64,000 nt of DNA, taken from NCBI GenBank assembly GCA_902572515.1, contig CACGGJ010000002.1:62001-126000 (forward strand), read 5' to 3'. This DNA is from an uncultured Pelagibacteraceae bacterium (GTDB lineage Bacteria > Pseudomonadota > Alphaproteobacteria > Pelagibacterales > Pelagibacteraceae). Below are positions 31,471 to 46,028 of this stretch, piece after piece (position 1 is the first letter of the stretch; every line of letters begins with the position of its first letter). Made by a program: the position numbers and the translations under genes. A model generated the notes under the pieces. It did no database searches. It saw only the letters and a program-made list of their open reading frames with translations, and was not told the origin of the DNA.

Positions 31471-33246
31471 TTAATTGAGATTCTGCTTTTTTTTAAGCTC
31501 TTTTAGCTCATTAAATGTAGACTCGCTCATATCCACAGAGAACTTCGATTCTAATTCCTGGATTCTGAACTCAAGATCATAATTCATTAAATCTCTAGAG
31601 ATGTCCTCTAATAATTCTATTATTTTTTGATCATCATTAGATTGGTTTTTTAGAATATGTTTGATTGGAGCAAATTTATTTATTTTTTCTGCTAATTGAT
31701 TATCCAAGTTAAGATCTTGGATTGTAATTTGTGAACTAGATTTTAATTTTTCAGTAATCATTTCAAATATTTTTTTATTAAACTCCGTAAAAAATTTAAT
31801 GTTTTCAATCAAATGAATATTTGCTTGAAACAAATCTAGCTTATTTATGACCAAATATAATACAGAAAACTCTTTTAATTCAACACCAGTCAAAGACTGA
31901 CTTTCTTTAAAATATTTTTTTGTACTTTCCAAAGATTTTGCTTTCTTTGAATAAAATCTTTTATTATTTTGATTGGAATGTGGTGTTAACTCAGCTATTT
32001 TTTCTAAAAAATATTCCAAAACATATTTTTTTATAAAATCATCTTTTATTGTATTTGCAATTCCTCTTAGTTTTTTCTCAAAAATAGCCATTGATGAAGG
32101 ATTATTTTTTGTTTGTTTTTTATAATGACTAAAAATAAATTGATGAATAGATAATTTACTCTGTTTTGTAAAATCTATAAAATTAGCCTTACCATTTTTA
32201 TTTACATAGCTATCTGGGTCCTCTTTATCTGGAAGAAATAAAAATGAAATTTGTTTTTCAGGTTTCAGTTCCTTTATTGAATTTTCAGCAGCTCTAACAG
32301 CAGCTTTATATCCACTTTCATCACCATCAAAGCATATTATGATGTCATCAAAAAATTGATTTAAAGTTAAAATTTGTTTATCAGTTAAAGATGTACCAAG
32401 ATTTGCTACTGCATTATCTATTCCATTTTTACTTAGACCTACTACATCCATGTATCCCTCAACCAGATAAATATGATCGATTTTATTGGAAAGCTTTCTA
32501 GCTAGATCCAAATTATATAAATTTGATCCTTTTTTAAAAAAATTTGTTTCAGGTGAATTTATATATTTTGCTAGATAATCTAAATTTTCAATTATTCTTC
32601 CACCAAGAGCAATTGGTTGACCTGAAATATTATTTATCGGAAATATTAATCGACCTCTAAATCTTTCGACATAAATTTTTTTTTTCTCGTCTAAATAGAA
32701 TAAACCAGTTTCTGCTAAAGTTTGTTCACTATAATCTTCTTTCAATTTTTCGAAAAAATTTGGATTTTTTTCTATGTATCCTATTTTAAATTTTTTTACT
32801 TCATCTTTACCTAGTGATCTATTTTTTAAATAATCTCTAGCAATTGAATATGATTCATTTTTTAAAAGTTCATTGTGATAAAAATCTACATAATGAGTAA
32901 AAATAGATTTGTACTCATTCCATTTTTTCTCTCTTTCTTCATCTTGTTTTGAAAACATATGCGGTTGCATACCCGCTAATTGAGCTAAATATTTAACAGC
33001 TTCGCCAAATTTTAAATTTTGAGTTTTCATAACAAAATCAAAAATGTTGCCATGTTCTGAAGTTGCGAAACAATGATAAAATTCTTTTTCATCATTCACA
33101 GTAAATGATGGTGTTTTTTCATTTTTGAAAGGTGATAAACCTACAAATTCTTTACCTCTTTTTTTTAAAGAAACAGTTTTTGATACTACCGTTGAAACTT
33201 TCAATCTACTTTTAATTTCATCAAGATACTCTTTTGGGTATTTCAT
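31471..33246 (-). CDS. dnaG: DNA primase
   Basis: GRLIFPI, GGRIIENLDYLAKYINSPET, VEGYMDVVGL TOPRIM, FDGDESGYKAA. Confidence 0.97.
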   Translation of the reverse strand: MKYPKEYLDEIKSRLKVSTVVSKTVSLKKRGKEFVGLSPFKNEKTPSFTVNDEKEFYHCFATSEHGNIFDFVMKTQNLKFGEAVKYLAQLAGMQPHMFSKQDEEREKKWNEYKSIFTHYVDFYHNELLKNESYSIARDYLKNRSLGKDEVKKFKIGYIEKNPNFFEKLKEDYSEQTLAETGLFYLDEKKKIYVERFRGRLIFPINNISGQPIALGGRIIENLDYLAKYINSPETNFFKKGSNLYNLDLARKLSNKIDHIYLVEGYMDVVGLSKNGIDNAVANLGTSLTDKQILTLNQFFDDIIICFDGDESGYKAAVRAAENSIKELKPEKQISFLFLPDKEDPDSYVNKNGKANFIDFTKQSKLSIHQFIFSHYKKQTKNNPSSMAIFEKKLRGIANTIKDDFIKKYVLEYFLEKIAELTPHSNQNNKRFYSKKAKSLESTKKYFKESQSLTGVELKEFSVLYLVINKLDLFQANIHLIENIKFFTEFNKKIFEMITEKLKSSSQITIQDLNLDNQLAEKINKFAPIKHILKNQSNDDQKIIELLEDISRDLMNYDLEFRIQELESKFSVDMSESTFNELKELKKKQNLN

Positions 33247-33707
33247 TATTTATTTAATAATTCTTTAATCATTGATCCTGCTTTGGAAAAATCAATTTCG
33301 TCTGCATGAGTTTTTTTAAGTTCGCCCATAACTTTTCCCATATCTTTTAATGAGTTTGCTCCAATTTTCGAAATAACATCTGCACAAATTTTCTTAGTTT
33401 CCTCTTCACTAAGCTGCTTTGGTAAGAAACTCGTTAAAATATCATATTCATTTTGTTCAACCTCTAAAAGATCTGTTCTATTATTTTTTTTATAAATATC
33501 GATCGATTCGGCACGCTGCTTAACCATTTTTTTTAAAAGTTTCTTAATATCCTCATCATCAGTCTCCTTTTTATTAGGGCCCGATCTGTTAACAATGTCT
33601 AAATCCTTAACAGAAGATAATATTAACCTATAGGTTGATATTTTATTTTTATCTTTAGATTTAAGAGCATTTTTATATTCGTTTTCAATGGTTTGTTTTA
33701 AAGACAT
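33246..33707 (-). CDS. GatB/YqeY-domain protein
   Basis: ~150 aa; KMVKQRAESIDIYKKNNRTDLLEVEQNEYDILTSFLPKQLSEEE typical YqeY. Confidence 0.92.
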   Translation of the reverse strand: MSLKQTIENEYKNALKSKDKNKISTYRLILSSVKDLDIVNRSGPNKKETDDEDIKKLLKKMVKQRAESIDIYKKNNRTDLLEVEQNEYDILTSFLPKQLSEEETKKICADVISKIGANSLKDMGKVMGELKKTHADEIDFSKAGSMIKELLNK

Positions 33708-33833
33708 AATTTTTTAATCTACTTTAAAGAAAAAATTCTTCAAAAGAAAAATTGTTTTTTTACAATTTTATATTACATCTCTGTTGCGATAATAAAGCAA
33801 TTATTGTATTAACCTTTAACTCATGAGTTGTAA

Positions 33834-35030
33834 TTGATCAAAAAAGCAAAAAAAAATAACTCAAAAATAAAATCTCAAATCAATACAGGCGTTTTAGTTC
33901 TCGAAAATAAAAAAGTATTCAAAGGAATTGGAATTGGTTACCAGGGAGATGCCACTGGCGAAGTTTGCTTTAATACATCATTAACAGGCTATCAAGAAAT
34001 TATCTCTGACCCATCATATGCAGGTCAAATTATTAACTTTACCTTTCCGCATATAGGAAATGTTGGAACTAACAAAGAAGACCATGAATCTGATAAAATA
34101 TGGGCAAGAGGAGTAATAATTAACTCTGAAATAACTTCACCCTCAAATTACAGATCGTTCCTGCATTTAGATTCTTGGCTTAAGAAAAATAAAATTGTTG
34201 GAATTACTGGATTAGACACCAGAAGCCTCACAAACTTTATTAGAGACAAAGGCGCTCCCAAAGGCACAATTAGTTATTCAAAAAAAGGAAAGTTTAATAT
34301 TAATAAATTAACTAATTTTACCATCAAATGGAGTGGATTAAAAAATCTTGATCTTGCAGAAGTAGTTTCCACTCAAAAAAATTATATTTGGAAAGGTCTT
34401 AAAACCTGGAAAAAAGAATTTGGATATAAGAAAAATAATAAAAATTCATTTCATGTTGTTGCAATTGATTATGGAATAAAAAAAAATATCCTAAGATATT
34501 TTTCTGACTTTAATTGTAAAGTTACAGTTGTTTCTTGTAAAACTAGTGCGCAAAAAATTTTAGCTTTAAAACCAAATGGAATATTTTTATCAAATGGTCC
34601 TGGTGATCCAGCTGCAACAGGAAAATATGCTATAGAAATTATTAAAGATTTAATTAAAAAAAATTTACCAATATTTGGTATTTGTTTGGGTCATCAAATT
34701 TTAGCATTGGCATTAGGTGGTAAAACAAAGAAAATGAAGCTTGGTCATAGAGGAGCAAATCACCCTGTTAAAAATTTAATTCATGATAATGTAGAAATAA
34801 CAAGTCAAAACCATGGATTTGAAGTAGTTAAAGAAACATTACCAAAAAATATTGAAGTCACACATAAATCTTTATTTGATAACAGTATTGAAGGTATCAA
34901 ACTAAAAAATAAACCAGTCTTTTCAGTTCAATATCATCCAGAGTCTAATCCAGGACCTCAAGATAGTGTTTATTTGTTTCAAGAATTTATTAACAACATG
35001 AAAAAAAATGCCAAAAAGAAAAGATATTAA
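33834..35030 (+). CDS. carA: Carbamoyl-phosphate synthase small subunit (TTG start)
   Basis: [40 protein letters not shown]; in-frame TAA immediately upstream of TTG at 33834. Confidence 0.96.
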   Translation: MIKKAKKNNSKIKSQINTGVLVLENKKVFKGIGIGYQGDATGEVCFNTSLTGYQEIISDPSYAGQIINFTFPHIGNVGTNKEDHESDKIWARGVIINSEITSPSNYRSFLHLDSWLKKNKIVGITGLDTRSLTNFIRDKGAPKGTISYSKKGKFNINKLTNFTIKWSGLKNLDLAEVVSTQKNYIWKGLKTWKKEFGYKKNNKNSFHVVAIDYGIKKNILRYFSDFNCKVTVVSCKTSAQKILALKPNGIFLSNGPGDPAATGKYAIEIIKDLIKKNLPIFGICLGHQILALALGGKTKKMKLGHRGANHPVKNLIHDNVEITSQNHGFEVVKETLPKNIEVTHKSLFDNSIEGIKLKNKPVFSVQYHPESNPGPQDSVYLFQEFINNMKKNAKKKRY

Positions 35031-38000
35031 AAAAATATTAGTTGTAGGAGCTGGTCCAATAATTATAGGACAAGCATGTGAATTTGATTATTCAGGGACA
35101 CAAGCATGTAAAGCTCTTAAAGATGAGGGTTATAAAGTAGTCTTAATAAACTCAAATCCTGCAACAATTATGACAGATCCAGATGTTGCGGATAAAACTT
35201 ATATTGAGCCCATTACACTTAATGTATTAGAAAAAATTCTCAAAAAAGAAAAACCAGATGCAATTCTACCGACAATGGGTGGCCAAACCGCGCTTAACCT
35301 AGCGATGGAAGCAGAAAAAAAAGGAATACTCAAAAAATATAAAATTGAATTGATAGGAGCAAATTCTAAAGCAATTTCTAATGCCGAGGATAGAAAGAAA
35401 TTTAGAAAAAATATGATAGATATTGGTTTAGATTTACCAAAATCAGAAATCGTAAATAATAATAATCAAGCATCAAAAGTATTAAAAAAAATTGGTTTAC
35501 CTGCAATTATAAGACCTGCTTTCACACTAGGTGGGCTTGGTGGGGGAATAGCCAAAACTAGAAAAGATTATTTAAAGATTGTTAAAAATGGATTGCATGA
35601 ATCTCCAGTAAACCAAGTTCTTGTAGAAGAGTGCTTAGAGGGTTGGAAAGAATTTGAGATGGAGGTTGTAAGAGATAAGAAAGATAACTGTATCATCATT
35701 TGCTCGATTGAAAATATAGATCCAATGGGAATTCATACGGGTGACTCAGTAACAATTGCACCAGCTCTTACACTTACAGATAAAGAATACCAAGTAATGA
35801 GAAACGCATCTATTGCATGTTTGAGAAAAATTGGAGTTGAAACTGGAGGATCAAATGTTCAGTTTGCTATCAATCCTAAAAATGGTCGAATGGTTGTCAT
35901 TGAAATGAATCCACGTGTATCAAGATCATCAGCACTTGCATCAAAAGCAACTGGATTTCCAATTGCGAAAGTAGCTGCAAAATTAGCGGTTGGTTATACT
36001 CTGGATGAATTAAAAAATGAAATAACTAAAGTTACTCCTGCATCATTTGAACCAAGTATAGATTATGTTGTGACTAAAATTCCAAGATTTACATTTGAAA
36101 AATTTTCTACTTCTCCTGCAACTTTAGGGACATCAATGAAATCGGTAGGTGAAGCAATGGCCATTGGAAGAAACTTTAAAGAATCTTTGCAAAAGGCGCT
36201 GGTATCTCTTGAAACTGGTTTTTCAGGTTTAGACAGAATTTTTGATTTAAATAAAAAGCAAATTGAAAAGAAGCTTAAAGAGACTATTCCAAATAAGATA
36301 TTACTTGTTGCCGAAGCAATTAGAAAAAAAATTAACTTAAAGAAAATATATAGTTTATCTAAAATTGACCCTTGGTTTTTAGAACAAATTAAAGAGATTG
36401 TTGATTGTGAAGCACAGATCAAAAACAAGGGACTTCCTAAAGATTTTGTAGAATTTAATAAAATAAAATCAATAGGATTTTCAGATAAAAAACTTTCGGA
36501 ATTAACTAAAACTTCTGAAGACATTGTTAGAAGAAAAAGATCAGCGCTTAAAATATTTCCAGTTTATAAAAAAGTAGACACTTGCGCGGCTGAATTCAAA
36601 TCTTTTACTCCTTATATGTACTCAACCTATCAAAGAAATTTTTCAATTAACTCTGAATGTGAAGCTGATCCATCCAATAAGAAAAAAATAATTATTCTTG
36701 GAGGTGGACCAAATAGAATTGGTCAAGGAATTGAGTTTGATTATTGCTGTTGTCAGGCAAGTTTTTCATTAAAAGACGCAGGTTTTGAGACTATCATGGT
36801 TAATTGTAACCCTGAAACAGTATCAACAGACTATGATACAAGTGATAGATTATACTTTGAACCTTTAAAAGAAGAATACGTTTTTAATATAATTAAAAAA
36901 GAGCAAGAAAAAGGAAACCTTATAGGTGTAATAGCTCAGTTTGGAGGCCAAACTCCAATTAAACTTGCTAAATTTTTGCACGATAATAAGCTTCCAATTT
37001 TAGGAACTCAATATACTTCTATCGATTTAGCAGAGGATAGAGATAGATTTAGAAATTTATTAAATAAATTAAAACTAAAACAAGCAGAGAGTGGGATTGC
37101 AAAGACATTTAATCAGGCAATAAAAATTGCAGACAAAATAGGATTACCATTAATGGTAAGACCTTCATATGTTCTAGGTGGAAGAGCAATGGAAATTGTT
37201 CATGAAAAAAATCAGCTTAAAAAATTTGTTGAAGAGGCATTTAAAGCCGCAGAAGAAAATCCAATTTTGATTGACAAATTTATTGATCATGCAATGGAAG
37301 TAGATGTGGATGCCATATCAGACGGAAAACAGGTTCACGTTGCTGGAATTATGCAACATATCGAAGAAGCTGGAATCCATTCAGGAGACTCAGCCTGTAG
37401 TTTACCACCTGTATCAATTAAACCTTATCTTCTTAAAGAAATAGAAAATCAAACTAAAAAACTTGCTATAGCCTTAAATGTAAAAGGTTTCATGAATATA
37501 CAGTTTGCAATTAAAAAGGATGAAATTTATGTGATTGAAGTAAATCCTAGAGCAAGTCGAACAGTACCTTTTGTGTCAAAAGCAAAAGGATTGCCCCTAG
37601 CTAAAATTGCATCAAGAGTAATGGCTGGTGAAAAGTTATCTAAGTTTAATTTAAAAGATAAATCTAAAGGTATGTACGCAGTTAAAGAAGCTGTATTTCC
37701 ATTTAATAAATTTCCCAACAGTGACTTATTATTAGGGCCTGAGATGAAGTCGACAGGAGAAGTTATGGGATTTGATAAAAATTTTGGAATGGCTTTTGCA
37801 AAAAGTCAGATTGCAGCAGCTAACTCATTACCAAAACAAGGATTAGCTTTTATATCTCTCAAAGATAGTCACAAAGATGAAGGAATAGATTTAGCAAAAG
37901 AACTTATTAAACTAAAGTTTACATTATGTGCAACAAAAGGAACTGCGGAATATATTCGAAAACATAAAATGAAATGTAAAATTATAAACAAAGTAAGCAC

Positions 38001-38232
38001 AGGTTCACCTCATATAGTAGATATTTTAGATTCTAAAAAAATTGCATTAGTAATAAATACTGGAGGTGGAAATAGTGAACACCGATTAAGTGATGCTATA
38101 GCATTAAGAAGAGCAACGCTTAAGAATAAAGTTCCTTATTGTACTAACATGTCTACTGCTCAAGCCTGTTTAGAAGCAATTAGATCGCTAAAAACAAAAA
38201 AACTAGAAGTGACTTCTCTTCAGGAAGTTTAA
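35008..38232 (+). CDS. carB: Carbamoyl-phosphate synthase large subunit
   Basis: Duplicated ATP-grasp domains, [38 protein letters not shown]; 1074 aa. Confidence 0.98.
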   Translation: MPKRKDIKKILVVGAGPIIIGQACEFDYSGTQACKALKDEGYKVVLINSNPATIMTDPDVADKTYIEPITLNVLEKILKKEKPDAILPTMGGQTALNLAMEAEKKGILKKYKIELIGANSKAISNAEDRKKFRKNMIDIGLDLPKSEIVNNNNQASKVLKKIGLPAIIRPAFTLGGLGGGIAKTRKDYLKIVKNGLHESPVNQVLVEECLEGWKEFEMEVVRDKKDNCIIICSIENIDPMGIHTGDSVTIAPALTLTDKEYQVMRNASIACLRKIGVETGGSNVQFAINPKNGRMVVIEMNPRVSRSSALASKATGFPIAKVAAKLAVGYTLDELKNEITKVTPASFEPSIDYVVTKIPRFTFEKFSTSPATLGTSMKSVGEAMAIGRNFKESLQKALVSLETGFSGLDRIFDLNKKQIEKKLKETIPNKILLVAEAIRKKINLKKIYSLSKIDPWFLEQIKEIVDCEAQIKNKGLPKDFVEFNKIKSIGFSDKKLSELTKTSEDIVRRKRSALKIFPVYKKVDTCAAEFKSFTPYMYSTYQRNFSINSECEADPSNKKKIIILGGGPNRIGQGIEFDYCCCQASFSLKDAGFETIMVNCNPETVSTDYDTSDRLYFEPLKEEYVFNIIKKEQEKGNLIGVIAQFGGQTPIKLAKFLHDNKLPILGTQYTSIDLAEDRDRFRNLLNKLKLKQAESGIAKTFNQAIKIADKIGLPLMVRPSYVLGGRAMEIVHEKNQLKKFVEEAFKAAEENPILIDKFIDHAMEVDVDAISDGKQVHVAGIMQHIEEAGIHSGDSACSLPPVSIKPYLLKEIENQTKKLAIALNVKGFMNIQFAIKKDEIYVIEVNPRASRTVPFVSKAKGLPLAKIASRVMAGEKLSKFNLKDKSKGMYAVKEAVFPFNKFPNSDLLLGPEMKSTGEVMGFDKNFGMAFAKSQIAAANSLPKQGLAFISLKDSHKDEGIDLAKELIKLKFTLCATKGTAEYIRKHKMKCKIINKVSTGSPHIVDILDSKKIALVINTGGGNSEHRLSDAIALRRATLKNKVPYCTNMSTAQACLEAIRSLKTKKLEVTSLQEV

Positions 38233-38894
38233 GAATTTACTTTCCAATCAGTTTCAAAGGTAACGTAATTTACTTGAATACATCTTCTTTCTTTAACAAT
38301 TTTTTTCTTTTCCATACCATGCCAGGTATTTGGTCCACTTGTAAAAAGATAACCATAATTATGTTTGTAAGGAAGTGTCTTAACTTTCTCTAATTTTTCA
38401 TTGTAAAAATCAGTTCCTAAATCTTCAGATTCATTTGTATTATTTACAAATATTAAGCCTGACATTAGTTTTTCTTTTATATCGCAATGAGGTTTTAACC
38501 AAAAACCCTCTCTATCACATATAACCTCAACTCTAACATAAGAATTTGATAAATCTTTATTTATCATTTTAGAAATTGTTTCATATGTTTCTTTAGATTG
38601 AAGTTCGTTTATAAATTTTACTAAATTTGGAAATTGTGATGCATTTTCTTTATTAATAAAACATCTAAACTTTATTGCTTGTCCACCTGAAGCTATACCT
38701 TGTCTAAATTCTGCAGCTCCACCATCTATTGCTCTTGTTCCATCATAATTAAGATTATGTTTACTGACATCAGGAATGTCTGCTTTAACTATTTCATCAA
38801 TAGCATCTTCTGACAAGGCATCGCTATACTCCCAGTGATCGAAAGGGAAATTGTATTGCTTCGAATTATTTTTAATTGAGTTTAAAAATGACAT
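38229..38894 (-). CDS. Putative 2-oxoglutarate/Fe(II)-type oxygenase
   Basis: HxD-like PHCD followed by distal WHGM...ERRCIQVNY; size and spacing fit the fold. Substrate unknown. Confidence 0.55.
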   Translation of the reverse strand: MSFLNSIKNNSKQYNFPFDHWEYSDALSEDAIDEIVKADIPDVSKHNLNYDGTRAIDGGAAEFRQGIASGGQAIKFRCFINKENASQFPNLVKFINELQSKETYETISKMINKDLSNSYVRVEVICDREGFWLKPHCDIKEKLMSGLIFVNNTNESEDLGTDFYNEKLEKVKTLPYKHNYGYLFTSGPNTWHGMEKKKIVKERRCIQVNYVTFETDWKVNS

Positions 38895-39838
38895 TATGAT
38901 TGAATTTTTTCTTTAATAATTTTTGCTACTCTATTCGTTTCATCTAATTTTTGATAGTTCCAATTTTCAATTTCTTCACCTAAGTTTCTAGTAATATTTA
39001 ATTCTCTGAATAAATTTCTAAAATTTTGAAATCTCACGTCTTTTCTTTTCGGTAAAATATTAGCAACATAAATTGGTTTTCCAGTTAAAGCAGCTTCAGA
39101 TATCATTGAGCTAGAGTCACATGTAACAACTATATTTTCTGAAATTGCTAAAGCTGAAAGATAAGCTTTTTTATCAACGTTCATAATCACAGTGTGATTT
39201 TCTCCAAAAAACTCTTTTGCATAATGTATAGTATTTAATGGTGTTCTCATTGAAGGTATCACCACAAGTTGAAAATCATGTTTTTTCAATAGTTTGTAAA
39301 AAATTGAAAATATATGCTTCATATTTTTTGTTGAGTAGTCATAATATTTTGTAGGACCACCCATTATCAAACACCAAACTTTTCTATTATCCTGTTTGAT
39401 ATATGAATTTAGATAACTTCTATTTTCTTCAATTTCATTTTCTGTTAAATAATGAATTGCACCCTTTGTTTTAATTATATTTGTGCCGCTTATCCCATCA
39501 TGTTCGGGAGCAACAATAAAATCAAAATGATTAAAATCTACCTTTGGATCTTGAATATGAATATTTGAAACTTTTTTTTTTGAGATACTTTTTAAGTGGA
39601 TTGATGGAATCACACTTTTTCTTCCACATGAAATAATTACATCAAAATCATACTCGTTTATTTTTTGATAAACATTTTGTGATATTGGAGTTAATTTTGG
39701 AGGAACAATTTTCCAAAAATTATTTAGTTCAACCTTATGGTGTGTAAAATCCAAATCTAAAGCTTTAGCTAAACCTTCTACTTGGCTTATCATGCCATGC
39801 ATACCTTGAGTTAATAAAATACCTTTTAATTTAGTCAT
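38894..39838 (-). CDS. ELM1-family (mitochondrial fission-like, GT-B-like) protein
   Basis: ILLTQGMHGMISQVEGLAKAL, VVTCDSSSMISEAALTGKPIYV typical of this family. Confidence 0.7.
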   Translation of the reverse strand: MTKLKGILLTQGMHGMISQVEGLAKALDLDFTHHKVELNNFWKIVPPKLTPISQNVYQKINEYDFDVIISCGRKSVIPSIHLKSISKKKVSNIHIQDPKVDFNHFDFIVAPEHDGISGTNIIKTKGAIHYLTENEIEENRSYLNSYIKQDNRKVWCLIMGGPTKYYDYSTKNMKHIFSIFYKLLKKHDFQLVVIPSMRTPLNTIHYAKEFFGENHTVIMNVDKKAYLSALAISENIVVTCDSSSMISEAALTGKPIYVANILPKRKDVRFQNFRNLFRELNITRNLGEEIENWNYQKLDETNRVAKIIKEKIQS

Positions 39839-39859
39839 TAATCACTATATAGCTTTCAT

Positions 39860-40804
39860 ATGAGTCAAAATCCAACTAAACACACAAAAGTGTTAATAAT
39901 TGGATCAGGTCCAGCTGGATACACTGCAGCAGTTTATGCTGCTCGTGCAATGTTAAATCCTATTTTAGTTTATGGATCTGAGCCAGGAGGACAATTAACA
40001 ACGACAACTGATGTTGAAAATTATCCAGGATTTTCTGAAGTTATTCAGGGGCCATGGTTAATGGATCAAATGAAAGAACAAGCAAAAGCAGTTGGAACTG
40101 AAATGATTGAAGACCATATTGGATCTGTAAATTTAAAAAGTTCACCATTTGAAGCAATTGGTGATAGTGGTCAGAAATATACTGCTGATAGCATTATTAT
40201 TTCTACTGGAGCTCAAGCAAGATGGTTAAATATAAAATCAGAACAGGAATTTAGAGGATTTGGAGTTTCTGCTTGTGCAACTTGTGACGGTTTCTTTTTT
40301 AAAAATAAAGAAGTTGCTGTAGTTGGAGGAGGTAATGCAGCGGTTGAAGAAGCAATGTTCCTTACAAAGTTTGCATCTAAAGTGAAATTAATCCACAGAA
40401 GAGATAGTTTAAGAGCTGAAAAAATGCTTCAAAAAAAATTAATGGAAAATAAAAAAATAGAAATAATTTGGGACTCTGTAGTTGAAGATGTGTTAGGTGA
40501 TAAAGATCCTAAAAATGTCAAAGGAATAAAGATTAAAAATGTTAAAACAAATAAAATACAAGAATTGAAACTTGATGGCGTATTCATTGCTATCGGTCAT
40601 GATCCAGCTACTCAACTTTTTAAAGATCAATTAAAAATGGATAATGAGGGATATTTAATTACCAAACCCGACTCAACAGAAACTAATGTTCCTGGTGTTT
40701 ATGCAGCTGGAGATGTAAAAGACAAAACATTTAGACAAGCTGTAACCGCTGCCGGTATGGGATGTATGGCTGCACTTGAAGCAGAAAAATTTTTATCTCA
40801 CTAA
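39860..40804 (+). CDS. trxB: Thioredoxin reductase
   Basis: GSGPAGYTAAVYAARA, active-site CATCDG, GGGNAAVEEA, GVYAAGDVKDK. Confidence 0.97.
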   Translation: MSQNPTKHTKVLIIGSGPAGYTAAVYAARAMLNPILVYGSEPGGQLTTTTDVENYPGFSEVIQGPWLMDQMKEQAKAVGTEMIEDHIGSVNLKSSPFEAIGDSGQKYTADSIIISTGAQARWLNIKSEQEFRGFGVSACATCDGFFFKNKEVAVVGGGNAAVEEAMFLTKFASKVKLIHRRDSLRAEKMLQKKLMENKKIEIIWDSVVEDVLGDKDPKNVKGIKIKNVKTNKIQELKLDGVFIAIGHDPATQLFKDQLKMDNEGYLITKPDSTETNVPGVYAAGDVKDKTFRQAVTAAGMGCMAALEAEKFLSH

Positions 40805-40807
40805 AAA

Positions 40808-41221
40808 ATGAAATTAAATTGGATTATTTTTGTAACTGGATGGATGTCATTCAGAGCAATTGGGTCAGGTTTATTTTTGTTTTGGATTTTTACCGAAAAT
40901 GAACGTTCGGCACCATCCGAATGGATAATTCCTTTTGTGGGTGACTTTTTTATTGGGATAACTGCTTTATTTTTAGTTTACTACATTATAAAAAAACCAA
41001 GCACTATACTATGGGGTCTTTTGCTGTCTTGGAATGTGATTGGTTTGTTAGATTTAATTGGGGCAATAAATGTAAGTTTTGCTGCTCCTTATGCACCTAT
41101 ACCAGAAATAGGATTTAATGAATTGGTTGTAAGATTTATTTTAAGTTTGAATACTTTATTTCAGATTTCTTGTATTTACTTATTATTTCAAAAAGACATA
41201 AAAGAATATTTTAAATTTTAA
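40808..41221 (+). CDS. Small multi-TM membrane protein of unknown function
   Basis: 137 aa with about four hydrophobic segments; starts right after trxB. Confidence 0.7.
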   Translation: MKLNWIIFVTGWMSFRAIGSGLFLFWIFTENERSAPSEWIIPFVGDFFIGITALFLVYYIIKKPSTILWGLLLSWNVIGLLDLIGAINVSFAAPYAPIPEIGFNELVVRFILSLNTLFQISCIYLLFQKDIKEYFKF

Positions 41222-41224
41222 AAA

Positions 41225-41880
41225 TTAATTATTACTAATTTCAACTATTTCATTAGACTCGAATACTTGTTGTCTAAAGTCACCATTAGAAATTTTAATC
41301 ATTGCTTTTGCAACTTTTTTAGAATGAATTGGTTTCATTTTTTTTAATGGTCCTAAAAATAAAGGTGATAATAATTTAAATACAAAAATACCTAATTTCT
41401 CTGCTAATCTTTTTTCTTTTCTATCTCCAATTAAAAAAGAAGGTCTCATTATTCCAAGTTTATTAAAACTCAATCTTTTTAACTCTTCCTCTACTAATCC
41501 TTTAAATTTTAAATAATCTCCTGAACTATTAGGATCTGCATAGCCCGAAGAGACAAAAACGAATGAATTTACTGAGTTAGATTTTGTTATTTGTGCGATT
41601 TGTTTTGGTAAATCAAGTTCAACTCTTCTATATTCATCTTTATCAGGTGAATTTTGCTTTGTAGTACCAATGCAAAAATAACAGTGATCACCTGTCATCT
41701 CTTCTTTATGCTTTTCTATATTATTAAAATCAGTTTTAACAATCTCAACTTTAAGGTCATTAATGATGATTTCTGAACGTACAAAAAGTTTAATTTTATT
41801 ATAGTTCTCATTTTTTATTAATTGATCAAGAAGATGACCACCAACTAAACCTGTTGAACCAAAGACTAAGGCTGTTTTCA

Positions 41881-41881
<1 letters not shown>
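41225..41881 (-). CDS. NAD(P)-binding Rossmann protein (HTATIP2/YwnB-like)
   Basis: ALVFGSTGLVGGHLL nucleotide-binding motif; CIGTTKQ, KFKGLVEEELKRL, IMRPSFLIGDR. Confidence 0.8.
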
Positions 41882-45272
<3,391 letters not shown>

Positions 45273-45291
<19 letters not shown>

Positions 45292-46028
45292 TTATTACTG
45301 GTGGGGCAACTAGAATTGGAGCTGCAATTGCAAAAAAATTATCTGGCACAAATAAAGAAATATTAATTCATTTCAATAAATCAAAATTAAAAGCTAAAAA
45401 ATTAAAAAAAGAATTAGAGGGTAATGGTACTGAAGTTTACCTTGTAAAAGGAGATTTGAGTAAAGAAAAAGATGTAAATAAAATTGTTAAATATGCCAAA
45501 TTAAAATTAAAATATTTTGATTGTTTAATTAACAATGCTTCTTTATTTGAAAATGATAAAATAGAAAACTTCTCAACAGATAGTTGGGGTAAACACTTGA
45601 GAACGAATTTAAGAACACCTGCTTTATTATCAAAAGAATTTGCTAAAAATACAAAAGGAAAAAATAATAATATAATAAATATAATTGATCAGAGAGTCTT
45701 TAAACTTACTCCTTACTTTTTTTCATACACTATAAGTAAGACTGGCCTTTATACTCTTACCAAAACAAGTGCTATGAGCTTAGCTCCAAAAATAAGGGTC
45801 AATGGAATAGCACCAGGACCAACCATAAAAAATCAAAGACAGTCTGAAAAACATTTCAAAAAACAATATTTAGCAACCCCTTTAAAAAGACAAGTTGATG
45901 TAGAACAAATATGTAACGCTGTTGACTTTTTTATTAAAAATAGATCTATTACTGGTCAAGTATTAGCAATTGACAGCGGGCAGAATTTAAACTGGCAAAC
46001 ACCAGATATAATGGGAGGGAAAGAGTGA
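45273..46028 (+). CDS. Short-chain dehydrogenase/reductase, possibly pteridine reductase-like (FolM)
   Basis: [35 protein letters not shown]; close to a FolB-like gene. Confidence 0.8.

Noticed and set aside
36063-36524. 153-aa minus-strand ORF inside carB
   Set aside because: Fully antisense to conserved carB sequence; no recognisable motif.
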